Of a stretch of DNA of 64,000 nt, positions 10,545 through 20,397 are shown one piece after another (positions within the stretch are counted from its first letter, which is position 1; each line of letters opens with the position of its first letter). The stretch is from the NCBI RefSeq assembly GCF_030247185.1, contig NC_080571.1, positions 67,618,172-67,682,171 on the forward strand, given 5' to 3'. Position numbers and translations under genes: made by a program. This DNA is from Malaya genurostris. Lineage: Eukaryota > Arthropoda > Insecta > Diptera > Culicidae. The notes under the pieces were generated by a model, which ran no database searches, had not been told where the DNA came from, and saw only the letters and a program-made list of their open reading frames with translations.

Positions 10545-11158
10545 AACAAACTAATTTTTCACTAATCTCTCTGTAATATTGGAACCGGAAGTCGGATGTG
10601 GATCAACTTCTCGAGGACTATTTAAAGAATTTCAAGATCTTTTTTTATTATCATCTTAGTTTGTAAGTTTGGGTGAGAAATTTCCGAGAAAATTGAGTGC
10701 GCATTTTCTCATAGACTTGCACATATTTCCATGTAATTCCGGAACCGGAAGTCGGATAAAGATAACATTCAATAGCAATCTATGGAACTATACGGCCTTT
10801 CATTTAAATCTAAGTTTGTGAAAATCGGTCGAGCCATCTCTGAGAAAAGTGAGTGACATTTTTTAAATTTTTTTGGTGCATATCACCGTGTAATTCCGGA
10901 ACCGGAAGTCGGATCGGAATAAAATTCAATAGCGAGCTATGGAACCATAAGACTTTTCATTTGAATATGAGTTTGTAAAAATGGGATCAGCCATCTATGA
11001 GAAAATCGAGTGACATTATTTGTCACATACACACATACATACATACATACGCACACAGACATTTGCTCAGTTCATCGAGCTGAGTGGAATGGTATATGTC
11101 ATTCGGCCCTCCGGGTTTCACAGTGATTGTCTAACCTTTCTATATGAGAAAGGCAAAA
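10545..11158 (-). repeat. Repeat A copy, minus orientation, three internal units
   Basis: GGAACCGGAAGTCGGAT recurs at about 10582, 10742 and 10900. ACACATACATACATAC, ATTTGCTCAGTTCATCGAGC, GCCCTCCGGG and CTATATGAGAAAGGCAAAAA complete the minus-strand copy. It ends about 100 bp before the protease acceptor at 11259. Confidence 0.65.
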
Positions 11159-11259
11159 ACCCCAGAATTATTTGAGCTACGCATTTTAATTGTTTTAGGG
11201 CCACTGATCTACAAGATAGGTTAAGTTCCTGTATTATTATATCGTTTTTCTATGCACAG

Positions 11260-11363
11260 CTTACAGATGACAGCCTACCGACAGTACTGTATGCCGTTGA
11301 AATTCCAATTGTTGGAAAATCCGTTTGCTCCCGTTCTTGGGGAGAATCGCTCTTGACCGACAA
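11260..11363 (+). CDS. Trypsin-like serine protease, penultimate exon
   Basis: The acceptor is the AG at 11258-11259 (TATGCACAG) and the donor is GTAAGT at 11364. The exon begins in phase 0, matching the first exon, and reads LTDDSLPTVLYAVEIPIVGK and on through CSRSWGESLLTD. This has the usual S1 pattern of a hydrophobic strand (LYAVEIPIV) followed by a Cys, expected to pair with the Cys of the MICAG block in the next exon. It ends in phase 2 with AA, and the first base of the next exon completes an Asn codon, giving ...LLTDN-MICAG. That junction is typical of insect trypsins and supports both splice sites. A second AG at 11265-11266 would break the phase and is less likely. Confidence 0.82.
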
Positions 11364-11825
11364 GTAAGTATTACAAATTATTCCAATCTAGTTCGTTGAA
11401 TCTATTAGTTGAGATAGTGTGATATGATCATTTCGAAACACATAATTTTTACTTATTTACCCATTCATTAATCTTATTTTTATACAGAGCGTATTATTGA
11501 ATTGATATAATTTTTTCTAAATTGAGAGCATTTTATTCACTTGACTAAGAACAAATACTAGATTTTTATTTAGTCAAAATAGTAGGCATTTAATATGTAG
11601 GAAAAAGTAGCATACTCATTTCACAAATTGTTATTTAAAACATTCATTTTGACGGTTTCGAGTGTTCAAGTAGTTATCATTTTGCTACTAAATTACAAAT
11701 TGAATTTACACTTGAACCAGAAAAGATACTAACAAAATTGCTAATATTTCATCTATTGCTAACACTAGAATTCCATCATTTAGCGATTTGCTTGATTGAC
11801 AACAAACCGTTTCCTCATTTAACAG

Positions 11826-12018
11826 CATGATTTGCGCTGGCCAGTTGGGTCGTGATTCGTGCAACGGCGATAGCGGCGGACCGTTGGTATCCGGCGGCCG
11901 TCAGATCGGTGTGGTATCCTGGGGATCGACGGATTGCGGAGGACCACTGCCCGCAGTTTATACCCATCTGGGACGTGCTGACGTCAGGAGGTTCATTCGT
12001 CTCGTCACCGGTGTTTAA
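11826..12018 (+). CDS. Trypsin-like serine protease, last exon with catalytic Ser
   Basis: Acceptor AACAG at 11821-11825; the TAA stop ends at 12018. It encodes MICAG, then DSCNGDSGGPL with the catalytic Ser195, then VVSWGSTDCGGPLPAVYTHL. The Asp six residues before the catalytic Ser corresponds to Asp189, which predicts cleavage after Arg or Lys. Gly216 is present in SWG. The usual Gly226 (PGVY in most trypsins) is Ala here (PAVY), which could narrow the S1 pocket. The C-terminal stretch ADVRRFIRLVTGV fits the usual final helix. The exon is intact and looks functional. ATTAAA variants at 12152 and 12266 are possible poly(A) signals; I saw no AATAAA nearby. Confidence 0.88.
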
Positions 12019-13030
12019 CTGGAAATTGGAAGCGTGCGAATTCAATCTTATCGATAATTATTTACCACATTACACTGCTTCGCTTATCGATCAAATGTTA
12101 TGATTATCGGCACCAGAGAAGAAAAAAATAACAGCGGCGCATACTGCCGGTATTAAATGCTTTGAATGACGGTAGTTGATTAGATAATAACATTTTAGTG
12201 CCAATGAGTTAACGGAGAACAAGATAGGTAGCTGTAAATTTTAATTGACCAGACGCAATCGTATTATTAAATTGGAATTCTACTTGTGACAATGTGACTG
12301 AGAGTTTTTACCTACAAAAGAAGTAAAGAAATGGCTCGTGGGAATGACTGTCAATGTTTGTTTTATTATTGGTAAGATGACAAAAACAGTTCAGTTTTCT
12401 TAGCAAGAATTATATCTTTGCGTTTCTTGGTGAAATTTTTTTGTTTGTTTGGTTTTGACTAAAATTTTGGTGGACACAATTTCAATGTTATCGCTAATTG
12501 TGTCCTCCAAAATTTTACCGGAGACAGATCTTGGTATTTATATCTCTTTAAGTTATAAATATGACTCCAAATCAGAAGTAAACATTCCGATTATATTAAT
12601 GATTTTAGTAATTGTGAACATTATAAAAGGTCCGTTATATATCAGGTGAAATCATACTGGAAAATTGAAAAACTGCTTAGTATTTTAGTTAAATATATTG
12701 TTGAATATCCCGTAAATGAAGTCAAACACTGTTATCGATTATGCATTTGTTTTCCGACGAATGTAGAGCTATGGTTTATCTAAGACACTAGCTCAGTAAC
12801 GAACACATTTTCCTATTTCACATAATTGAAGATACATTATGAAAAGCAGAATTGTGAATTTCATTCTTAAATAATAGCCAACATTTAAAATTTAAGAAAG
12901 TTTCCAAGAAATTCCTACTATCATTGTATAAAGTTTTTATCCAAAAAATAGAACATACTTTTAAATTAAAAAAGAATATCTTTCAAGAATTGTGGAAAAA
13001 AAATTTTCACACCTAAATTTATGCTAAGTG
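12019..13030. other. 3' flank of the protease gene
   Basis: It includes the 3' UTR and AT-rich intergenic DNA. ATTAAA at 12152 and 12266 are candidate poly(A) signals. A 21-bp hairpin sits at 12461-12516. No ORF here looks real. Confidence 0.5.
12461..12516. repeat. Hairpin, 21-bp stem and 14-nt loop
   Basis: AAAATTTTGGTGGACACAAT T pairs with AATTGTGTCCTCCAAAATTT T, 20 of 21 positions, around a 14-nt loop at 12482-12495. It lies about 440 bp downstream of the protease stop. It could be a transcription-related hairpin, a MITE core or chance. Confidence 0.5.
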
Positions 13031-13076
13031 ATTAATTTAACATTTCGTCTTTGATTCATCAGTGCGTAGCAGTTTA

Positions 13077-14374
13077 AAGACTGTCCCAGAAAGTATGGAC
13101 GCACTTTGATTTCGCTGTAAATAATTCACAAGTGTTAGATATTCAAATTTTATTCGACACACTGATAATATTAGACTACAACAACAGAATATTATTCTCA
13201 ACATTTGCTACTTAGCCATTGTAGACAAGCTGGCGCATCTTCTTGCGAACGTTCCTCGTTAAATTCCGTACAGACTTCTTGGCGACAAGTTTTGACACTT
13301 TTTTCCAATCTTTTTCGAACTGTTGAATGGTTTCGGCTGCCGAGACATGTTTCCTAAGATGTGCCTTCGTTAATGCAAAAAATTCCTCAATTGGTCGATG
13401 TTGTGGGCAATTTGGTGGATTCATGTCTTTTGGGACGAAAGTGACATTTTTGGTAGTATACCATTCTACCGTTGATTTCGAGTAGTGGCAAGAAACAAGA
13501 ACTGGCCAGACGACAACAGGATCCTTGTGGCTTCGAATCATGGGTAGAAGTCGTTTTTGTAAACATTCCTTGATGTATATTTCGCTGTTCATTGAAGCAG
13601 TTGTGATGAAGGGTTTCGAAATCTTACCGCAGCTACAAATTGCTTGCCAGATCGTAGCTTTTTTACCAAATTTTTCGACTTCAATCGATATCTCGGACTG
13701 GTTTAACACTTGCCCTTCTCGCACCGTATAATATTGTGGTCCCGGCAAGGATTTGTAATCGAGTTTCACGTAGGTTTCGTCGTCCATGATTATGCAGTTC
13801 AAATTTCCAGCAATAATTGTTTTGTACAGCTTTCGAACCCTCGGCCTGATCGATGCTTCTTGTTTCGGACTACGTTTTGGTTGTTTCTGCTTCTTATAGG
13901 TTCGAAGATTCAAACGTAGCACGAAGAACATTTGACTTCGAAGTGCCCACTTTTTTGGCCACATCCCGAACTGAAACCTCCTACTTTTGCTCGAACGCCT
14001 TCAGTATACGTTTATCCAACTGAGGGTTAGCAGGACCTTTTTTTCGACCCGTTTTTGGTTTATCCTCAAATGTGTTATCCTCACCGATCTTCCTGATTGC
14101 ATTTCGGATGGCTTTTTCACTTACTCGTTCCATTTTTGCTATCTTTTTTCAGTGACAGTCCGCGTTCTGTGAACCATTTGTACACAATTTTACGACGTTG
14201 TTCTGCTAAAAGTCCACACATTTCGAAACAAACAAATGAAAACGAATAAACAACTGCACAAGTGGTTAGAGAAGAGTGTAAACAACAGGACGCAGCCATA
14301 AAAATTGACAGGTTCTGAACCATTGCGAAATGGCAGCGGTTTTTGGTTGCGTCAATACTTTCTGGGACAGTCTT
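13077..14374 (-). mobile_element. DD37E Tc1/mariner-type element, copy 1 (1298 bp)
   Basis: It is flanked by TA at 13075-13076 and 14375-14376. The ends start AAGACTGTCCCAGAAAGTAT on the left, and the right end matches with one change (CAATAC for CATAC-type). It contains a single transposase gene on the minus strand. The DD37E family is known from mosquitoes. The element sits inside the family D hammerhead. Confidence 0.88.
13212..14221 (-). pseudogene. DD37E transposase, copy 1, inactive
   Basis: From the ATG at 14221, the N-terminus (AEQRRKIVYKW ... GLSLKK) is a paired-like helix-turn-helix DNA-binding region, but it shifts frame near 14150. An in-frame TAG follows FEQK near 13990, before EVSVRDVAKKVG. 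The catalytic region is open: the first catalytic motif IIMDDETY is intact, the second reads VVWPVLVSCHY where copy 2 has WPDLASCHY, so the second Asp is Val, and RPIEEF keeps the Glu. The protein ends QLVYNG. A frameshift, a stop and loss of a catalytic Asp make it dead. Confidence 0.85.
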
Positions 14375-14432
14375 TATGTTGAACTTCTAGCGTGACCTAA
14401 CGGCTCAACATAAACCGCTAAGCAGACGTAAA

Positions 14433-14750
14433 GTTATTGCTTTTTGCAAAACACTTGCATAATGTTTAAACTGACGTCTGCTAACTTCATATCAATATCA
14501 AGGGTTTCAAAGCAAAGTTAAGCAAACGTTTGATAAACTCTCCAGTTACGGCCAGTATTGGAAATCAGTCTTATATGAAGCTTATCACTATATTTTAACT
14601 ACGTTTTAGGTATACACGTTAAATTCTTATGAATTTGATGTTTACTAAACAAAATCATTTCTTTAACATTACTTTATTAATTAATCCTTCGCCAATTTGT
14701 TTTAGCTTTGATAACAATAACCTCTTGAATTTTTCAGTAACAAACAATGT
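14433..14750. other. Remainder of the family D copy and unassigned AT-rich DNA
   Basis: CAAAACACTTGCATAATG and CAGACGTAAAG next to the ribozyme resemble the 5' flank of copy 3. Beyond about 14500 I see nothing recognisable. Confidence 0.35.
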
Positions 14751-14751
14751 T

Positions 14752-14835
14752 TTTTGCCTTTCTCATATAGAAAGGCTATGTAATCACAGTGAAAACCGAT
14801 CGTCGAGGACGCAAAATTTTTTGTGTGTAAGTACG
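14752..14835 (+). repeat. Repeat A 5' end
   Basis: TTGCCTTTCTCATATAGAAA, GGCTATGTAATCACAGTGAA and GTCGAGGACGCAAAATTTT match the family 5' block; the rest is missing. Confidence 0.6.
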
Positions 14836-14964
14836 TATTTGTTTTTTACAAGGAGAAATGCATTCACGCATAGAGTATGGGACTCTCCACAGGACTACTA
14901 CATTATAATTGGAACTACCCACTAAAACACCTTGGATCTCCAACCTTACCTCCCCGGAATACCG

Positions 14965-15565
14965 ACGGTGGATCTAGCCTACACCGACGGAAAAGTTCCC
15001 CGACGATGGAAGTTTCGCAGGGCATACGCTTCCGAAATCCGTGAACGGCAGGATGCCTAAGTCGGTCCAGTGATTACGGTTGGAGGATGACTTCCGGTTC
15101 ACTGGAGCCCCGATGATCCATACCGGAGTTACGCCGCAATCTACTCATCTAATCCCCGTTGAAGGATCTAGACTACACCGACGGAGAGCTCCCCGCAAAA
15201 AGAGTTTCTCCCGACACCGAATCTCGTGTTTTGCCACACGGGACAATCGAATGAGTGCCGAGGTCGACCTTGTGATTCCGGTTGGAACGTGGCTTCCGGT
15301 TCACTGGCGCCCCGACGAGTCGACGTCGGTGCTTTGGCTTCTACTCGGCTAGTCCCCGGCGAATGATCTAGCCTACACCGGCGAAGAATTCCCCGGCGAT
15401 GGAAGTTCTCCCGTAACCGTCGCTTCCGATACCCGTGAACGGATCGATCGGCAGGATCGCTCCAATGATTCCGGTTGGAGGATGGCTTCCGGTTCATTGG
15501 CGCCCCGACGATCCATACCGGAGCTACGTCGCAATCTACTCGTCTAATCCCGAACCGAAGCTTGT
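14965..15565 (-). repeat. Three tandem units of about 194-200 bp in the R1 3' UTR
   Basis: GATCTAGCCTACACCGACGG starts at 14971, and GATCTAGACTACACCGACGG and GATCTAGCCTACACCGGCGA begin at 15165 and 15365. Each unit continues with CTTCCGGTTCACTGG.GCCCC and CTACTC.TCTAATCCC. The several short ORFs here are by-products of the repeats. Confidence 0.75.
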
Positions 15566-15681
15566 TCGCTGATCCCTCTTTAGCGGCCGGCGGTCGCGGT
15601 TGCCTGTTGTTCTGCACTCTAATTCCGCTGCTAGATGCCTGCGATCTTGGAGGTCGCGGTCGACACTGCGTTCCAGTTCTC

Positions 15682-16795
15682 CTAGCTGTGGCACATCCTC
15701 TGGACTAGGTTCTCTAGTGTAGTTTCTCTGCTACATACATCCAGTACACCATTCCTTTGTGCTGCAAAGCGGGGACAGGTAAACAGGACGTGTTCTGCCG
15801 TGTCAAGCTCATTTGGGCAGCCAGGGCAAACAGGAGATGCCGCGTGGCTGAACCTATGGAGGTACCACCTAAAACAACCGTGACCTGTGAGGAACTGCGT
15901 CAGGCCAAAGTTTACTTTGCCGTGGGGTCTGTCGATCCATTTGGAGACTCTTGGAATGAGCCGATGTGTCCACCTGCCCTTGGTACGGGCGTTCCTGTTC
16001 CTCAGCGTAACGTAGCACTCGGCGTTCTCCTTGGTGAGTAGTCCAATAGGCATCATGCATGCCACCTCGCAGGCTGCATCTCCAGATGGTATCTGTACGG
16101 TACGCACTGATCACACGAAGACACATCAGCCTGTGCGTGCTCTCCAGCAAATTTGGGTTCCACCCGGAGTGCCCACTCCCATACCGGGCTGCCGTACCTG
16201 AGAATCGAAACTGCCACACCTGCCAGTAACCTGCGTTTGCTAGAACGCACCGGCGAGCTATTGGCCATCATTCGTGAGAGCGCCGCAATCGCCATTGAAG
16301 CACGTTTACAGGCATATTCCACGTGCTTGCCGAAACTGAGCTTGTCGTCAAGCATCACACCCAATTGCTTCAGTGATCTCTTGGAGGGGCACCAGCATGT
16401 GCCGACGCCTCTTGATCTGATTTTTTTTGTTTACCTCCATCATCTCTGTTTTATGATGCGCTAGTTACAGTTTCATGCTACGCAACCAGTCTTCCACCAT
16501 GCTGTTCGAGTGTGATGCGCTCAGTTCGACCTCTTTGATGGATTCTCCGTAGACTGCTAGCGTGATGTCGTCCGCGAACCCGACTATCTTGACACCCGTG
16601 GGGAGCCTCAACCTCAGTACTCCATCGTACATTATATTCCACAGGATGTCCGGGGCCCAGGATGGATCCCTGTGGTACTCCGGCCGTGATAGAAGTGATG
16701 CGTAAGCCTTCCTCGGTCTCGTAGAGCAATACCCGGTTCTGAAAGTAGCTTTCCAGAATCTTATACAGCGATATCCGCCCAACAAGCACTATTGA
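15682..16795 (-). pseudogene. R1-like reverse transcriptase C-terminal half, frameshifted
   Basis: In order on the minus strand: LESYFQNRVLLYETEEG, ITAGVPQGSILGP, a frame change, WNIMYDGVLRLRLPTGVKI, VGFADDITL (near 16575), a frame change, GVMLDDKLSFGKHVEYACKR, SILRYGSPVWEWAL, a frame change, MMPIGLLTKE, KGRWTHRLIP, FLTGHGCFRWYLHRF, and the zinc-like CPGCPNELDTAEHVLFTC. It ends at the stop at 15682. At least three frameshifts separate the blocks. The fingers and the endonuclease are missing because of truncation. Confidence 0.8.
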
Positions 16796-17625
16796 ACGCG
16801 TATGTATGTATGTATGTGTGTCTGTGACAAATAATTTCACTCAACTTTCTCAAAGATGGCTAAACCGATTTTCACAAACTTCGATTCGAACGAACGGTTT
16901 TATAGTTCCATTTATCTCTATTGAATTTTTTTTTCTTTATCCGGACTTCCGGTTCTGGAACTACAAGGCAATATGTGCAAATCTATGAGAAAATGCGTAT
17001 TCAATTTTCTCGAAAATTTCTGAACCAATTTTTACAAGCTAAGATGCAAATGATAGGTCTTGAGATTCTTCTAAAAGTCCTCGAAAAGTTGTTCCAGATC
17101 CGACTTCCAGTTTCGGTATTATAGTGAGATTAGTAAAAATTTTCAATTCCATGAGGATTTTTTCACAAGCGATGGCGTTTAACCGATTTGCACAAATCAT
17201 GATCCATATTAAAGCTCTCACTGTCTTAAAGATACTGTGCAATTTCATACAGATCCGACCTCCGTTTCCGAAATGATAGGGCAATTAGTATAAAAATTTT
17301 CAAACTGTCATACAAAATTATGCAAAATTGGTATGCATCGGTACGTGCTGGAACGGAAGAAGAAGAAAACGCACCCGCCTACCACACAGCGTGCTTTGTT
17401 CAATTTTGAATAGCGTGCAGGGTAGCCACATTTAAATATTTATTAACATGACATAACTGTTTCCCAATTGAAAAGGTGATGGTAGTTTATACCGAAGAAA
17501 GTTTTTGATTTTATTCAAGTTTAAAAAAAAGAAACTTGACAGAATCTTCTAGTGATGTTTTTGAAAATATAAGTAATATGAAAAAGGCATCATTATACCA
17601 CTAGGTGGATTGAAAAAGGTTTTAT
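16796..17625 (+). repeat. Repeat A, longer subtype, plus orientation
   Basis: It starts in the TG-rich segment and continues through GATGGCTAAACCGATTTTCA, GACTTCCGGTTCTGGAACTA and two more units. It then has a subtype-specific block (ACGTGCTGGAACGGAAGAAG, GCGTGCAGGGTAGCCACATT) and ends AAAAAGGCATCATTATACCA plus CTAGGTGGATT. The same block occurs inverted at 60370-60560. Confidence 0.65.
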
Positions 17626-17734
17626 AAATTGGAAAAGTTATGCTAGTGTATGCCCAAACAAACTTTTTTGTTCTTATTCATGATTCATATAATTTTTTTT
17701 AAAGAATCGCTTAGTAATATTTATAAAACCATTA

Positions 17735-19036
17735 AAGACTGTCCCAGAAAGTATGGACGCAACCAAAAACCGCTGCCATTTTGCAATGGCTCAGAATCCG
17801 TCAATTTTTACGGCTGCGTCCTGTTGTTTACACTCTTCTCTAACCACTTGTGCAGTTGTTTATTCGTTTTCATTAGTTTGTTTCGAAATGCGTGGAATTT
17901 CAGCAGAACAACGTCAAAAAATTGTGTACAAATGGTGCGCAGAACGCGGACTGTCACTTAGAAAGATAGCAAAACTGGAAGGAGTAAATGAAAAAGCCGT
18001 GCGAAATGCAATCAGCAAGTTCGGTGAGGATAACACCTTTGAGGATAAACCAAACACGGGTCGAAAAAAGGTCCTGCTAACCCTCAGTTGGATAAACGTA
18101 TACTGAAGGCGTTCGAGCAAAAAAAAGGAGGTTTCAGTTCGGGATGTGGTTAAAAAAGTGGGCACTTCGAAGTCAAATGTTCTTCGTGCTAAAGAACGTT
18201 TGAATCTTCGAACCTATAAAAAGCAGAAACAACCAAACCGTAGTCCGAAACAAGAAGCATCAATCAGGTCGAGGGTTCGAAAGCTTTACAATACGATTCT
18301 TGCTGGAAATTTGAAGTGCATAATTATGTACAACGAAACCTACGTGAAACTCGATTACAAATCCTTGCCGGGACCACAATATTATACGGTGCGAGAAGGG
18401 CAAGTGTTAAACCAGTCCGAGACATCGATTGAAGTCGAAAATGTTGGTAAGAAAGCTATGGTCTGGCAAGCAATTTGTAGCTGCGGTAAGATTTCGAAAC
18501 CCTTCGTCTCCACAGCTTCAATGAACAGCGAAATGTACATCAAGGAAAGTTTACAAAAACGACTTCTACCCATGATTCGAAGCCACAAGAATCCTGTTGT
18601 CTTCTGGCCAGATCTTGCTTCTTGCCACTACTCGAAATCAACGGTAGAATGGTATACTACCAAAAATGTCACTTTCGTCCCAAAAGACATGAATCCACCA
18701 AATTGCCCACAACTTCGACCAATTGAGGAATTTAGGACATTAACGAATGCACATCTTAGGAAACATGTCTCGGCAGCCGGAACCATTCAACAGTTCGAAA
18801 AAGATTGGAAAAAAGTGTCAAAACTTGTCGCCAAGAAGTCTGTACGGAATTTAATGAGGAACGTTCGTTAGAAGGTGCGCCAGCTAGTCTACAATGGCTG
18901 AGTAGCAAATGTTGAGAATAATATTTTGTTCTTGTAGTCTAATATTATCAGTATATCGAATAAAATTTGAATATCTAACACTTGTGAATTATTTACAGCG
19001 AAATCAAAGTGCGTCCATACTTTCTGGGACAGTCTT
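17735..19036 (+). mobile_element. DD37E Tc1/mariner-type element, copy 2 (1302 bp)
   Basis: TA at 17733-17734 and 19037-19038 flank ends beginning AAGACTGTCCCAGAAAGTAT and its complement CATACTTTCTGGGACAGTCT. Orientation is opposite to copy 1 and the sequence is closely similar throughout, including the 3' UTR block GTTAGATATTCAAATTTTAT. Confidence 0.9.
17888..18901 (+). pseudogene. DD37E transposase, copy 2, inactive
   Basis: The ATG at 17888 opens MRGISAEQRQKIVYKW, then SLRKIAKLEGVNEKAVRNA (helix-turn-helix). The frame shifts near 18066 after GRKK and returns near 18130 (EVSVRDVVKKVG). The catalytic core follows: the first motif reads IIMYNETY, so the Asp pair seen in copy 1 (DDETY) is replaced. 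The second motif WPDLASCHY keeps its Asp, and RPIEEF gives the Glu. I count 37 residues between the second Asp and that Glu. A TAG at 18869-18871 precedes the last residues KVRQLVYNG. Confidence 0.87.
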
Positions 19037-19084
19037 TATTATGTTCTCATAAGTAAGTGTAGCTTTTTTTCCGGGTGAAAATGT

Positions 19085-19385
19085 ATGATGTATGAAAATG
19101 CAACCCGTCATTTAGAGTAATAACTTACAAAAAAGTAATAACTTACATAAAAGTAACGCATGTAACGCTTCGTAATGTCTATAATTTATAAATAACTCCG
19201 TAACATCTATAACTAACTATGTAACGCAAATAGCACTTCGTAACGTTCATAACGTACAAAAAAGTAACGCATGTAACGCTTCGTAACACCTTCAAATTAC
19301 AAAAAAGCGACTTATATAGTACTTCGTAACACCTATAACTTCCTTAAAAGTAACGCATTTTAACTCGTTTACCTCACTCAATAAT
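19085..19385. repeat. Degenerate tandem repeat, GTAACGCTTCGTAAC type
   Basis: AAAAGTAACGCATGTAACGC recurs at about 19149 and 19258, and CTTCGTAAC-like words recur six or more times. The period is about 109 bp with shorter sub-periods. Non-coding. Confidence 0.6.
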
Positions 19386-19574
19386 TTAACCCTTTGACGG
19401 TTTTAACCAATCGTAGTTTTCACAAAATAACTAATGCGATTTGTAACCCTCAATTTAAGAAAATTATCGTATGCAATGCTTTCTAGCTTCTTTAACTTAA
19501 CGTAACGCTTCGCATCTCACGATAATATCTAGTGAAACGCATCGTCAAATAGAACATTTTTCCATATTGGAGAC

Positions 19575-19705
19575 GGGTATGTCGATGCCTTTCACGCAAC
19601 CCGCCTGAATTCGATTCCCAAACCCATACATATGATCAGAAAGTTTTTCTAGTCCGAAGAAGCGAATGACATTAAAACCTCTATAATCGGAACAAACAAA
19701 ATTCC
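19575..19705 (+). repeat. tRNA-derived SINE tail fragment
   Basis: ATTCGATTCCCAAACCC resembles a box B end. It is followed by AGAAAGTTTTTCTAGTCCGA, AGAAGCGAATGACATTAAAA and CCTCTATAATCGGAACAAAC, the same tail as at 34905-35030. The box A half is not evident. Confidence 0.5.
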
Positions 19706-19799
19706 ATAGCACCTTTACTCAGGCGTTGACTCAGATTTGCTTCAAAAAACTTCGTAACATATGTACACACTTAAAAAAATCCCTGTGATTCTACATCTT

Positions 19800-19992
19800 A
19801 TTAGATGCACATAAATGGAGCGTCGCAGTTCACGCAAATTCACGAGGAAGAACATTTAATATTGTGTCTAAGACTCCATGACATGAAATTCGTTGAAATA
19901 AAAAATAGAATACTAATAGCAACCTCCGCGACTTGAACCGAAAATCGTTGGATCGCATGTACGTCTGTTAATCGACTGAACCACAGAAGCAT
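19800..19992 (-). repeat. SINE with tRNA-like head
   Basis: On the minus strand TGGTTCAGTCGATTAA resembles box A, and CGGTTCAAGTCGCGG, about 40 nt later, resembles box B of a pol III promoter. There is no clean acceptor stem pairing and an AT-rich tail follows, so I read a SINE rather than a tRNA gene. Confidence 0.45.
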
Positions 19993-20397
19993 ACATCTGC
20001 TTGGTTGGTAAAAGGTGCATTTAATTTCATACAGTCGCAAGTTACAGTCGAAACCAGTAAAATTCAAGCTTCTAAATTAAGTCAATTTAATCTAACATTA
20101 AGTCAATACAAATGAAATTATCCGTCATTTGACAAATTAGGTCTTTATGAATTACATCGTATGAGGAATTAAGTCTCCTGTATTATTCAGATTTTTTTGG
20201 TGTGTAATTATTTCCATTTAGTCGATGTGATACAGTTTTCCATGTAAACTTTTAGGCTTCAAAACTGGTCGCATTTAATTCCATTTTATTTTATTCTGAT
20301 TCTTTTTGAATAGTGACACCAGCAGCATTAAAGAAAAATCTTAAAGAGCGTTCAACAAAACGAGAGCGTTAAAGGATGCTGTCGACGAAAAACTTAC

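Larger units (their letters stand above)
55..11259 (+). other. 11.2-kb protease intron filled with transposable elements
   Basis: The interval from the GT donor at 55 to the AG acceptor at 11258-11259 is one intron. S1 protease introns in flies and mosquitoes are usually short, so most of this length is insertional. It holds a decayed hammerhead copy, H, B and E repeats, two MITE-type elements, a LOA-like LINE inside a TA-flanked MITE, a hAT-type MITE and A-family copies. I saw no extra protease-like exon inside. Segments 416-890, 2930-3640 and 8850-9110 hold nothing I can name. Confidence 0.75.
13036..14432 (-). ncRNA. Hammerhead ribozyme (family D, copy 2) split by a DD37E transposon
   Basis: Read on the minus strand, CTTTACGTC (14425-14433) gives the stem III strand and GUC cleavage triplet, and TGCTTAGCGG onwards (14424 down to 14405) the 5' side of stem I. 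The 3' side is divided: GTTCAACATA (14384-14375) lies beyond one transposon end, and AAACTGCTACGCA then CTGATGA (13062-13056), the AUC-AAA-GAC stem II and GAAA (13046-13043) lie beyond the other. With the transposon and one TA ignored, stem I pairs over at least 20 positions with the same 2x2 internal loop as copy 3 but different bases. Stem III is weaker (UGUUAAA), and stem II has one A-C mismatch. The insertion should abolish folding. Confidence 0.68.
14940..16795 (-). mobile_element. 5'-truncated R1-clade LINE
   Basis: The minus strand carries reverse transcriptase from just before the PQGS motif, the C-terminal domain and a GC-rich 3' UTR with tandem repeats. The local base composition is clearly more GC-rich than the surroundings. 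The 5' break at about 16795 abuts a repeat A segment (GTATGTATGTATG). GVPQGS, VGFADDITLAVYGES and the Cys/His tail are R1-type features. Confidence 0.75.

Noticed and set aside
11815..12045. 76-codon minus-strand ORF over the last protease exon
   Set aside because: It is antisense to a well-supported exon and has no recognisable content.
15080..15708. Several GC-rich ORFs of 77-149 codons
   Set aside because: They fall in the about 200-bp tandem repeats of the R1-like 3' UTR and repeat the same peptide fragments in shifted frames.
19920..19992. Functional tRNA gene
   Set aside because: Box A and box B words exist, but there is no good acceptor or anticodon stem, and an AT-rich tail follows, so a SINE is the better reading.
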